In this document: piece after piece, positions 7,822 to 15,223 of the stretch | Position numbering within the stretch: position 1 is the first letter of the stretch | How the letters are laid out: each line of letters starts with the position of its first letter | Source of the DNA: JARRNO01 sp037384885 | GTDB lineage: Bacteria; Acidobacteriota; UBA4820; DSQY01 | NCBI GenBank assembly: GCA_037384885.1 | Contig: JARRNO010000065.1 | Span: 1-23,167 of the forward strand | Direction: 5' to 3' | DNA: 23,167 bases | Translations under genes and position numbers: made by a program | Notes under the pieces: model-generated | Database searches by the model: none | What the model saw: the letters and a program-made list of their open reading frames with translations, nothing else | Told to the model about the DNA's origin: nothing

Positions 7822-9231
7822 TTATTCGAGTTCCACCCAGTCGCCGACGTGGCTTTCCTTGGGGCTGATAAGGATCTTGCAGCAGGCCGTGTTCCGCCGT
7901 GTGGTCAAAACGACGGCTTCGCCCAGATAGTCCTTGATGGCGTTGATGGGGTTGAAGTGGCGGCCCTGGTTCGCCGGATAACGGGTATCCTTAGAAGCGC
8001 TCTCATGATCTCCCGAGCTCACTTCCTGGCCTGAATAACTCCCTGCTTTCGGCTCGCGGCTGTCACGCCGGATGGCTTTTTCCATGGCCGACTTCTCGCG
8101 GAAGAGGTCTCTGCCCGGAGGAACGACCTGATCCTGGCGGAAGAGATCCCGCGTGCTAGTAATCAGGGAATCTTCCTCGTTGGCATGCCGGTAGATCCAC
8201 AGCTTGTCCCCGGGCAGGAGCCCCTGGTTGGAACCCAGATTGATGTAAATCAGGTAATGTTGCCCAACCACACTGCGCCTGTCCTTCGTCCAGATGATCC
8301 GTCCCTTTGGTTTGGAATGGTCGTCCGGGAGATACACCGGCACAGACTTGGATGCTTTGATATCCCAAGGAATGGGGATGGGATGGAAGGGAACGAGCCC
8401 GAAGCCGTAACGGATTTCATCGCATGACTGAATGATTTGAGCGATAGCCGTCCGTTTCTGGGCTGAAATGACCTTCACGCGGCCCACGCGGCCGTAAAAA
8501 GTGCCGATGACGTGGCCGGTCTCGGGGTGATGCACTACGGATCCTTTCCGGATCACAAAGTAGATGTCGCCGTTCTGCACCCCGTTTTCAGTGCCGCCGT
8601 TTAAATAGACGACATTGCCTGTCGCCAGGGATTCACGGACCCTTTCCGGACCTGAAACGATCCGGAGCGCCGGCATTCTGAAATTGCTCGAAACGAACCC
8701 GGAGCAATAGACGTCGTTCGCGGTAACCGGGGGCAGCGCCGCTTCTTCCTCGATTTCCAGCTTCGGTCCTTGCTGTTTCTTCTCGGGCGGAGGAGGGGGC
8801 GCCTTTTCGACCGGCATTTTTTCGCTGATCACCTGCGGTTTTCTGATCAAGAGTGGATCGCCGGGATAGATCCAATGCGCGTCCTTGATGTAAGGATTCA
8901 GGTCCCAGATCTGGGGCCAAAGGAGCCAGTCTCCCAGCTTCTCCTGCGCCAGTTCGGACAACGTGTCACCCTTCTTAATGGTATACAGTTCTTCACCCTT
9001 TTCGGGCTTGGGGGGCGTATACGGCGTCCAGTGGCCGTCGGCCTGCTTGACCAAGGTTTTCGGCGGTGTAGGCGAACCCTTATATTCCCGGGCTTTCTTG
9101 GCAACTTTCGGCGGAACTTTAGCGGCGGAAGGCTTTTCCGGAGCCGTTCCCTGGGCCCAAACCGCGATGCCCCACGCGAAAGCGAGCAAGGAGGGAACTA
9201 CGAGCACCCATTTCCCTTTAGCAATCGCCAT
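7822..9231 (-). CDS. Exported LysM-domain protein
   Basis: The product has 469 residues. An N-terminal signal sequence (basic KGK, hydrophobic core, AWG...VWAQG near residue 26) points to export. A single LysM module follows at about residues 82-130 (YTIKKGDTLSELAQ, ending IYPGDPLLIRK), which typically binds peptidoglycan. Next comes a proline-rich linker (PPPPPEKKQQ), then a large beta-rich region (about 165-400) with repeated short segments such as GNVVYLNGG, NGDIYFVIRKG and LLPGDKLWIYR, resembling other periplasmic LysM proteins of delta-type bacteria but without a named fold. I placed the start at ATG 9231 with a GGGAG ribosome site rather than 9252. The function is probably cell-wall related. 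A minus-strand TTGACT at 9295-9300 might be its -35 box. Confidence 0.8.
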   Translation of the reverse strand: MAIAKGKWVLVVPSLLAFAWGIAVWAQGTAPEKPSAAKVPPKVAKKAREYKGSPTPPKTLVKQADGHWTPYTPPKPEKGEELYTIKKGDTLSELAQEKLGDWLLWPQIWDLNPYIKDAHWIYPGDPLLIRKPQVISEKMPVEKAPPPPPEKKQQGPKLEIEEEAALPPVTANDVYCSGFVSSNFRMPALRIVSGPERVRESLATGNVVYLNGGTENGVQNGDIYFVIRKGSVVHHPETGHVIGTFYGRVGRVKVISAQKRTAIAQIIQSCDEIRYGFGLVPFHPIPIPWDIKASKSVPVYLPDDHSKPKGRIIWTKDRRSVVGQHYLIYINLGSNQGLLPGDKLWIYRHANEEDSLITSTRDLFRQDQVVPPGRDLFREKSAMEKAIRRDSREPKAGSYSGQEVSSGDHESASKDTRYPANQGRHFNPINAIKDYLGEAVVLTTRRNTACCKILISPKESHVGDWVELE

Positions 9232-9530
9232 GGTATTCTCCCTTCTCACCAAAAGGCTCCGACTGGTTGCACTTTAATCTAACATAATGCGAAAAGTCAA
9301 GCAACGCACATTTTCAGAAAACTAAAGGCGAACTGCCGAAACAAAGAGAATTCTCTTCCACTCGGGCATGGGGACGAAGATGTCTGAAAGGGGGTGGAAC
9401 GAACCGAACGGGCTTCGGCTGACAAGAGAAAACCGCTTTTACGTTTCCGGGTGCGGTATACAACCCCTCTCGAAGTGCCCGTTCTCAGGGATGACAGCCC
9501 CTGAGGGAGCAATGAAATGACAACTTGTCC
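9232..9530. other. Intergenic region between the LysM gene and the REC/DUF4388 gene
   Basis: Nearly 300 bases with no credible gene. It contains a hairpin at 9484-9505 (CTCAGGG / CCCTGAG, 8-base loop) 25 bases past the stop of the upstream minus-strand gene, possibly a weak terminator but without a T-run. A TTGACT at 9295-9300 (minus) may belong to the LysM gene promoter. A 71-codon minus-strand frame at 9297-9512 has no recognisable features. Confidence 0.5.
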
Positions 9531-11330
9531 TCAATATTCTTTGAGGGCCTTTTTCAGCTCGCCCACCGTGGGATCTTTGGGATTGAGGTGCTGTGCGCGT
9601 TCGAGGTAAGACCTACATCTCACTACCTGCCCGTTGTGCAAGTAGAAATAAGCCAGGTCGATGAGGTAGGTCAGTTCCCAGGGATCCAGCCGGACGGCGT
9701 CCAGGAAGGATTTTTCTGCGAGGTATTTCGCCCTGGGATGGCGTGAAGCGGTGTAAATCTTTCCCATCAGGTGGTGGCAGGGAGCAGACTGCGGGTTGTG
9801 AAAAAGGGCTAGCCGCAGGTACTGGGAACTTTCATATTCTCTTTTCTGCGCATAAAGTTCGCGGGCATGAAGATAGAGTCTTTCGCTCTCCTTGCGCCGC
9901 TCTTCGCTGACCTGTTCGACCTGGCGGCCTTCGCCCTCGACGGCCGCAGCATCTCCCAGCGCCTGCCCTTCGTTGCCCTTGCCGGCTTCTTTTTGGCGTT
10001 GCCGTTCCTCGATGAAAGCCGTCTGGAGCACGAGAAACGCCTCGCCGAGCTTGGCTCGCAAGAAGACAAGGTCCTTCTGGTATTTCCTGTTGATTTCCGG
10101 ATGCAGATTCTCCGACCGGAAACGTTCCTGGAGCGTATCGTGAACATTCCTCGCCATATTGTAGTCGGCGTCCTGGGGCAGGCCCAGAACGAGCGAAGGA
10201 TTCAGCCCGGGGGTTTCGAAGGAGCGAACGAGGTTTTCGATGGCGGCGGACTGGACGGCGATGTTTTTCCGCTCTCTTGCGAGACCTTCCAGAATGACGG
10301 CGAGGCGGGGGGGCTGTCCGGCGTCGGGCTGGGTTTCCAACGCACCCAGCAGCGTCAGCAGGTAGATAGTCCTCAAGGCCTGCTCCCTCGGAAAGGAGAC
10401 CGCTCTGAGAAGTTCCGGCACCTTCACGGACTTTTCGCATTGGTACAGAATGTACCCTTCCTGGGTAGTCAACTGAAGGTGTTCCACATCTACGGACGTA
10501 TTTCTCCGAACGTGGACGTCGGGCGCGTCGAGCCGGCCGAGGTCCGCCTCCGGCATTCGTTCGATCAGCGCGGGCAAAATCCTTGAAATGGGCACGGGGA
10601 TCATCCCTGTTGTGGACACGGCGCTCCGTTCTGAAAATTTCAGGAGCTGTGAGGCGGGGATAGCCTGGAGCGCATAAAGCAACGTCTGCTGCTTCAGAAT
10701 GACCACTTCTCCCTCGTCCTTGGGGAGTCCCCGTTCCACAGCCGCAAGGTCGTCGATTACGCCCGGAATGGCCTCCGGAAGTGTAAATCCCGCATCGGTC
10801 AGGCGAATCCTCCATAAGCGCCTGTAAGTATCGGTCAGCAGCCCCAGGATTCCGCCGTCTTCAAGAATCATGCCCAGGGTTCCGCCGCTCCATTCGCATG
10901 ACACGTTGTGACGCACCCGGTCCCAGTGGGCCGAAGCGAGATACTCGACCAGTGTCATGGGCGTGGGAGGCGCCGCAAAGAGGAACGGCGCCAGTGCGCT
11001 TCTGAGACGGTCGGGCTCGATGGGCGACGGAACCATGGCCACAACACCCAGTTCCATGAGCTCTTCGTCGGTGTCGTCGGCCGCCTCGGGCGTGATGAAA
11101 ACGGCCGGAGGCATGCTTTCAAGGCGGGACTTTGCGTCACGCAACATCTGCACGGCCTTGTCTGAATCGTTCACGGCATTGACGAGCATCAGTTCGGGCG
11201 ACCCGCTTTCGATCAGCTGGAGGACCTCTTCGCCTTCGTCAGCCACCACCGCCTGCCAGTCCGTGGGAAGGAATGAGAGACAGACGTCCAGGATCTTCTT
11301 GTCCCACTTGAAGAGTAAAAGCTTTTTCAA
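9531..11330 (-). CDS. Receiver-like / DUF4388 / J-like / TPR protein coupled to RuBisCO
   Basis: This is a 599-residue multidomain protein. Residues 1-118 fold like a response-regulator receiver, but the phospho-acceptor position reads LMLVN (Asn51) and the usual KP motif reads VPSP, so it is probably not phosphorylated. Residues about 125-290 resemble DUF4388. A helical segment follows (LTTQEGYILYQCEKSVKVPELL, LLTLLGALE), like the winged-helix part of such proteins. Residues about 378-440 look like a degenerate J domain (LVLGLPQDADYNMAR, HPEIN where HPD is expected, LGEAFLVLQ). The C-terminus is TPR-like. An ATG at 11345 has no ribosome site. The TTG at 11330 lies eight bases after GGGAG and overlaps the rbcL stop (TTGA), so I prefer it. 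The role is unknown; its position suggests a link to RuBisCO expression or assembly, which is inference. Confidence 0.75.
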   Translation of the reverse strand: MKKLLLFKWDKKILDVCLSFLPTDWQAVVADEGEEVLQLIESGSPELMLVNAVNDSDKAVQMLRDAKSRLESMPPAVFITPEAADDTDEELMELGVVAMVPSPIEPDRLRSALAPFLFAAPPTPMTLVEYLASAHWDRVRHNVSCEWSGGTLGMILEDGGILGLLTDTYRRLWRIRLTDAGFTLPEAIPGVIDDLAAVERGLPKDEGEVVILKQQTLLYALQAIPASQLLKFSERSAVSTTGMIPVPISRILPALIERMPEADLGRLDAPDVHVRRNTSVDVEHLQLTTQEGYILYQCEKSVKVPELLRAVSFPREQALRTIYLLTLLGALETQPDAGQPPRLAVILEGLARERKNIAVQSAAIENLVRSFETPGLNPSLVLGLPQDADYNMARNVHDTLQERFRSENLHPEINRKYQKDLVFLRAKLGEAFLVLQTAFIEERQRQKEAGKGNEGQALGDAAAVEGEGRQVEQVSEERRKESERLYLHARELYAQKREYESSQYLRLALFHNPQSAPCHHLMGKIYTASRHPRAKYLAEKSFLDAVRLDPWELTYLIDLAYFYLHNGQVVRCRSYLERAQHLNPKDPTVGELKKALKEY

Positions 11331-12598
11331 CGTTGCGGCTCCCATTGTTTCAGCGCCCGGTCGAGTGCAGGCGCACCCTTTCTGAACTCGCTCAGATCCA
11401 TTCCTTCCAGTGCGGCTTGTAGCGACTGCCGGACAGCCCTGGCCCCAGCCGCCGTTCCATCCGGATGCCCGTGAATGCCTCCCCCGAATTGCAGGATGAC
11501 CTCCTTGCCGAAGATCCGGTAAAGGGCAGGCACATGCCCCGGGTGCAAGCCGCCCGAAGCGATGGGCATGGTTCGTTTAAAGCCCGTCCAATCCTGGGCG
11601 GGAAATGAACTCCCCTGTTCCGTTGTTTCGCCCCGGAGAGCGTCCACGCTTTTCACAACGTCTGCTTCACCTCCGGCCATTTTACCGACGGCCGTTCCCA
11701 CGTGAAGCTGATCGATTCCCACCGCCCTGGCGCTTGCAGCTAACACGCACATAGCAATCCCGTGGTCCGGAATGCGGGTCACTGCTGCGTGCATGGCGCG
11801 GTGGCCGTGAAGAACCATTCCAAGCCCGGCGTCCCGAAGCGACTGCACCCCGGACCAGCCGGCAGTGATGAAGTCCACCATCACGAACCGCGCTCCGAGC
11901 CGCGCCGCCTCGGCGGCCCTTCGAAGCATGACCTGAGCCGGAGCGGTGACATTAGGAATATAGCCTTTGGCCTCACCGGTCTTGTCCTCGGCCCGCTTTC
12001 TTGCGTCCAAGCAGGCGGCCAGCCGTTCGGAGAAGGGGCTGAACGGCTGCGAAGTGAGATTCTCGTCGTCCTTGACCACATCACACCCCGCCTCCATGGC
12101 GTCATAAACCACTTGTGCATGGGCTTTCGGATCTAGGCCGAGCTTCGGTTTGACAATGGTTCCCACGAGCGGACGCCCGTAAATTCCAAGCGTCTCACGG
12201 ATGCCCGCCACGCCTCTCTGAGGCCCGGGAAAGCTTTGAAGGTACCGCAGGGGAAAGCGCACGGACTCCAGACGGAGCCTCTCGATTCCCTTCATGCCGA
12301 AAATGTTTCCGGCGATGCCGGAATAGACTTGGGCCATATTCCCTTTTTCAAAGAGTATATCGGGGTAGGCGATGGTCGCCAGGTCTCCTTCGATGGACAC
12401 CACCCGCGCCCGAAGCCGCGATCGCATTTCTGCGGAAAGCGTCTTCACGTCGGTCCAGGTGCCGATGGAGGATTCCGCCGCCACGGCGCCCGCGGACGCC
12501 TCCACCGCTGCATCCCGAGCCGGGCGAAGCCGGAACCGGCAAACTAAATCATCTTCTTGAATCTCGCCGCCGAGATCCAGGTATGCTTCAGGACCCAT
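11327..12598 (-). CDS. rbcL: Form III ribulose-1,5-bisphosphate carboxylase/oxygenase large subunit
   Basis: RuBisCO adds CO2 to ribulose-1,5-bisphosphate to give two 3-phosphoglycerate. The 423-residue length fits the short form III/IV group. All catalytic positions I could align are kept: Glu42, Thr47 and Trp48 (AAESSIGTW), Asn98 (GNIFG), Lys150 and Lys152 (IVKPKLGL), the carbamylated Lys176 with Asp178 and Glu179 (KDDEN), His266 and Arg267 (HRAMH), His299, Lys306 (GKMAGG), Ser348-Gly-Gly, and the phosphate loop QFGGG. This argues against a RuBisCO-like form IV protein. Met307 replaces the Leu after loop-6 Lys, as seen in some form III enzymes. No small-subunit or Calvin-cycle gene (phosphoribulokinase) is present, whereas AMP phosphorylase and R15P isomerase genes precede it, as expected for form III. 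Confidence 0.95.
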   Translation of the reverse strand: MGPEAYLDLGGEIQEDDLVCRFRLRPARDAAVEASAGAVAAESSIGTWTDVKTLSAEMRSRLRARVVSIEGDLATIAYPDILFEKGNMAQVYSGIAGNIFGMKGIERLRLESVRFPLRYLQSFPGPQRGVAGIRETLGIYGRPLVGTIVKPKLGLDPKAHAQVVYDAMEAGCDVVKDDENLTSQPFSPFSERLAACLDARKRAEDKTGEAKGYIPNVTAPAQVMLRRAAEAARLGARFVMVDFITAGWSGVQSLRDAGLGMVLHGHRAMHAAVTRIPDHGIAMCVLAASARAVGIDQLHVGTAVGKMAGGEADVVKSVDALRGETTEQGSSFPAQDWTGFKRTMPIASGGLHPGHVPALYRIFGKEVILQFGGGIHGHPDGTAAGARAVRQSLQAALEGMDLSEFRKGAPALDRALKQWEPQR

Positions 12599-12627
12599 GA
12601 TTCCATCCTATATAAGATTCAACCTTG

Positions 12628-12656
12628 ATTCTAGAACCTATCCGGAAATAGGGCAA
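12628..12656 (-). promoter_or_regulatory. Candidate promoter for rbcL
   Basis: On the minus strand TTGCCC (12656-12651) is separated by 17 bases from TAGAAT (12633-12628), about 30 bases before the rbcL ATG. These match four and five of six consensus bases. It would let rbcL and the gene after it be transcribed apart from the upstream genes. Confidence 0.45.
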
Positions 12657-12723
12657 GGCGGCCGAGCGCAGGAAGGGCGGCCCCCCTTTCAAGTGAGCCG
12701 ACACGGCCATGCGAAGCCCGCCG

Positions 12724-12748
12724 CCCGCGCCCGGAGGGACGGGGCGGG
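12724..12748 (-). terminator. GC-rich hairpin after the R15P isomerase gene
   Basis: About 44 bases past the isomerase stop, the minus strand can form a nine-pair GC stem with one bulge (CCCGCCCCG / CGGGCGCGGG) around a 6-base loop. There is no T-run, so it may be a pause, attenuator or mRNA-stabilising element rather than a full terminator. Confidence 0.35.
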
Positions 12749-12791
12749 CCCGGCGCCCGGCTTTGTCAGCTCGCTCATCCGATGGTTCCGC

Positions 12792-13684
12792 CTATTCCAT
12801 CCAACTTTTCACGGGGTCGTACGAAAGGATGTCATGCGTGATGCCCCGCTCGGTGACGAATGCCGTAACGTACTTCAAATGGACCTTGTCAAAGGCCGGG
12901 TTCAAGATCTCGATACCGGCCGGCGCCTTTGGCCAGACCTCCGCCGGATCCCGCTGTTCCACCGGCTCGTCAAAACGGTCCCGGACGAGTTTCAGGGTGT
13001 GGGTCGCACAATAGACGGGCACATCGTACCTGGAGGCGACTACGCAGAAAATCCCTGTACCGACCTTGTTGATGAGGTAGCCCGAACGAAGGACGGCGTC
13101 GGCGCCGAATATGAACAGGTCGGAACGGTCGAGAGCATATTTCGCCGCCGCGTCAACCATGTGAATCACTTCAAGTCCCTCTCCCGCAAGTTCTGCGGCC
13201 GTCAGGCGCCCCTGGAACCGGGGCCTCGTTTCGGTGTTGAAAACCCTGAAGCGCCTTCCTTCCCGGTGCGCGGCCTTGAGTATGCCGACTGCCGTGCTGG
13301 AATGACAGTGCGTGAAAACGGTCATGCCGTCCCGAATCAGTTCGGCTCCGGCTGATGCCAGCCTTTCTTCATCGCCGGCAAGGCGCCGGAGAATCGTGTC
13401 AACCCATTCTTCGTACGCACGGGGGCAGCCGACCTCCGTTTCCAGGAGCGCCAGAAAAACGTCCAACAGGTTCCGGAGCATGGGTTCGTTGGGTCTGGCG
13501 CTCTTCAGAGTCTCCGCGAGCTCCTTCCCGTCGGCCTCGGGTGTGGCGGCCAGATCAGTCGCGAGGGCCGTCAGGCNNNNNNNNNNNNNNNNNNNNNNNN
13601 NNNNNNNNNNNNNNNNNNNNNNNNNNNNNNNNNNNNNNNNNGCAGCCGGCGAATCTCACCGGCGACCTGCTCCACGCGGGACAT
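12792..13684 (-). CDS. Ribose-1,5-bisphosphate isomerase (e2b2-type), with an assembly gap
   Basis: This eIF2B-like isomerase converts ribose-1,5-bisphosphate to ribulose-1,5-bisphosphate, the RuBisCO substrate. It is close to the Thermococcus enzyme: FTHCHSSTAVGI contains the catalytic Cys, FGADAVLRSGYLINKVGT contains the catalytic Asp, and NTETRPRFQGRLTA, RDPAEVWP, LNPAFDKV and YVTAFVTERGI all match. It starts at ATG 13684 (MSRVEQVAGEIRRL) directly after the AMP phosphorylase stop (TGA then ATG), with AGGTGGG as ribosome site. A run of 65 N (13577-13641) hides about 22 residues, where the RGA motif is expected. At face value 65 N breaks the frame, but the gap length is an estimate. The stop is TAG at 12792. 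The family also includes methylthioribose-1-phosphate isomerase and eIF2B subunits; context and motifs favour R15P isomerase. Confidence 0.9.
13577..13641. other. Assembly gap (65 N)
   Basis: A run of undetermined bases inside the R15P isomerase gene. It shows that the contig was scaffolded. Confidence 0.99.
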
Positions 13685-15172
13685 TCAACCCACCTGGACC
13701 ATTTCGGGGTGCCGCTGCCAGTAATCCCACGCGTAGCCCATGTCCGCCTGCTCCTCTGCATGGATCCTGAAGAGCGGCTCCCCCGCCCGAACCGGGTCAC
13801 CCACCTTTTTCAGCAGATCCAGCCCGGCGCCCGCATCCATCGGCGCCCCAGCAAGTTTGGCGCATTGAGCCAGCTTCAGGTTGTCGAGCGCCTGGACCTC
13901 GCCGTCGAACCCCGAGAGCGCTTCAGCGGTCAGGCTTCCCGGCGGCCGGGGCGATCTCGTCCCCTGCGCCCGTCTGATTCGTTCCATTTTTTCCAGCGCC
14001 TCGCCCGAATTGAGAATCCGTTCGGCGATGCGGCGGCCGTGGCCGCCCTTGACCTTCGGATCGAAATCGATGATCCTCCCCGCCAGGTCCAGAGATTTCT
14101 CCCTGAGGTCCATAGGAGCGCCGGGATCGTTCGCCAGCACCTTCAAAACGTCGCGGACTTCCAGCGCGGGACCGATTCCACGCCCGATGGGCTGAGTCCC
14201 ATCCGTCATGAGGACCTCCACGAGCATGCCCATGTGCTCCCCCACGTATTCGAACAGCTTGCGAAGCTGAACGGCGCGGGCATAGGAGGTCACTTTTGCA
14301 AGAGGTCCCACGGGAATGTCGATCAGCACGTGATTTGCACCCGCGGCGCTCTTCTTCGACAAGATGGAAGCGATCATCTGGGCGGAAGAATCCAGGTTCA
14401 GGGGGCGTTCCACGCTGATGATAATGTCGTCCGCCGGCGATAGGGCGAACGCCCCTCCCCATGCCAGGCAGCCGTTTTCGCGGCCCACAACGGCTCTCAT
14501 CTCCTCCAGGCTCAAGTTGACCTCGGCCAGCACTTCCATGGTGTCCGCGGTCCCCGCCGGCGAAGTAATGGACCGGGAAGAGGTTTTGGGAATCGTCATG
14601 CCGTAGGCGGCGATGATCGGGACGACGATCAGCGTGGTCCGGTTTCCCGGGATGCCGCCGATGCAGTGCTTGTCCACGACCATACCCCCGTCCCAGGTGA
14701 GGTTCTCCCCTTCTGAGACCATGGCCCTGGCCAGGTAGAGAATTTCATCGCGATCCATGCCCCCCTGCGCGCAGCCCACCACGAAGGCGGTGATTTCGAC
14801 CTTGGAATACCGGTTGGCCACGATGTCTTCAACGATGGCCCGGTAAGCCTTCTCGTCCAGCACCTCGCCGTAAATTTTTCGCCGGATGAGCTCCACGGAG
14901 CGAACGGGATCGAGGTGCCGGACCTGGACCTCGGTTTCCGCGGGTACTCCGAGCTGCTGGAAGGCATATTCGCAGAGCCCGACCTCACCCTTGGCCAAAA
15001 AGGGCTCCTCGATGACGTTCAGGACGCCGACGAGGCTCTTACTGTCAAGGCGCACTTCCACCTTGGAGAGCGCCGCGAATCCCTGCGCGCGGCAGAGTTC
15101 GCTGTCCTTTCTGAGGAACACGATATTCTCACGGTAGGTGTCGACTTTAACCGGCCTGAGACGCAATCCCAT
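13685..15172 (-). CDS. deoA: AMP phosphorylase (archaeal-type, thymidine phosphorylase family)
   Basis: The enzyme phosphorolyses AMP (in Thermococcus also CMP and UMP) to the free base and ribose-1,5-bisphosphate, the first step of the AMP/RuBisCO pathway. The 495-residue length and an extra N-terminal domain of about 90 residues, absent from bacterial thymidine or pyrimidine phosphorylases, place it in the AMP phosphorylase group. The catalytic core shows DKHCIGGIPGNRTT (167-180) and KTSSRSITSPAGTAD (196-210), then LAWGGAFALSPADDIII and ASILSKKSAAG, all close to archaeal enzymes. The C-terminal barrel-like domain ends with PLFRIHAEEQADMG. The ATG follows GGGAGGGG. It lies 51 bases after rnr and abuts the isomerase gene. 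The symbol deoA is shared with thymidine phosphorylase, so the product name is safer. Confidence 0.94.
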   Translation of the reverse strand: MGLRLRPVKVDTYRENIVFLRKDSELCRAQGFAALSKVEVRLDSKSLVGVLNVIEEPFLAKGEVGLCEYAFQQLGVPAETEVQVRHLDPVRSVELIRRKIYGEVLDEKAYRAIVEDIVANRYSKVEITAFVVGCAQGGMDRDEILYLARAMVSEGENLTWDGGMVVDKHCIGGIPGNRTTLIVVPIIAAYGMTIPKTSSRSITSPAGTADTMEVLAEVNLSLEEMRAVVGRENGCLAWGGAFALSPADDIIISVERPLNLDSSAQMIASILSKKSAAGANHVLIDIPVGPLAKVTSYARAVQLRKLFEYVGEHMGMLVEVLMTDGTQPIGRGIGPALEVRDVLKVLANDPGAPMDLREKSLDLAGRIIDFDPKVKGGHGRRIAERILNSGEALEKMERIRRAQGTRSPRPPGSLTAEALSGFDGEVQALDNLKLAQCAKLAGAPMDAGAGLDLLKKVGDPVRAGEPLFRIHAEEQADMGYAWDYWQRHPEMVQVG

Positions 15173-15223
15173 GTCCCCTCCCTGCGGGCGGCCGCGCCGC
15201 TCGCGGCACCCCCTGCAACCCTT

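Noticed and set aside
9297..9512. A 71-codon minus-strand frame in the intergenic region
   Set aside because: No ribosome site, unremarkable composition and no recognisable motif.
11327..12598. RuBisCO-like protein (form IV) as an identity for rbcL
   Set aside because: Form IV proteins lack several catalytic residues; all those aligned here are present, including the carbamylated Lys and loop-6 Lys.
13355..14443. A 362-codon plus-strand frame spanning the N-run
   Set aside because: It is antisense to the isomerase and AMP phosphorylase genes and is kept open partly by the N bases.
13685..15172. Ordinary thymidine or pyrimidine-nucleoside phosphorylase
   Set aside because: The extra N-terminal domain of about 90 residues and neighbouring R15P isomerase and RuBisCO genes fit AMP phosphorylase instead.
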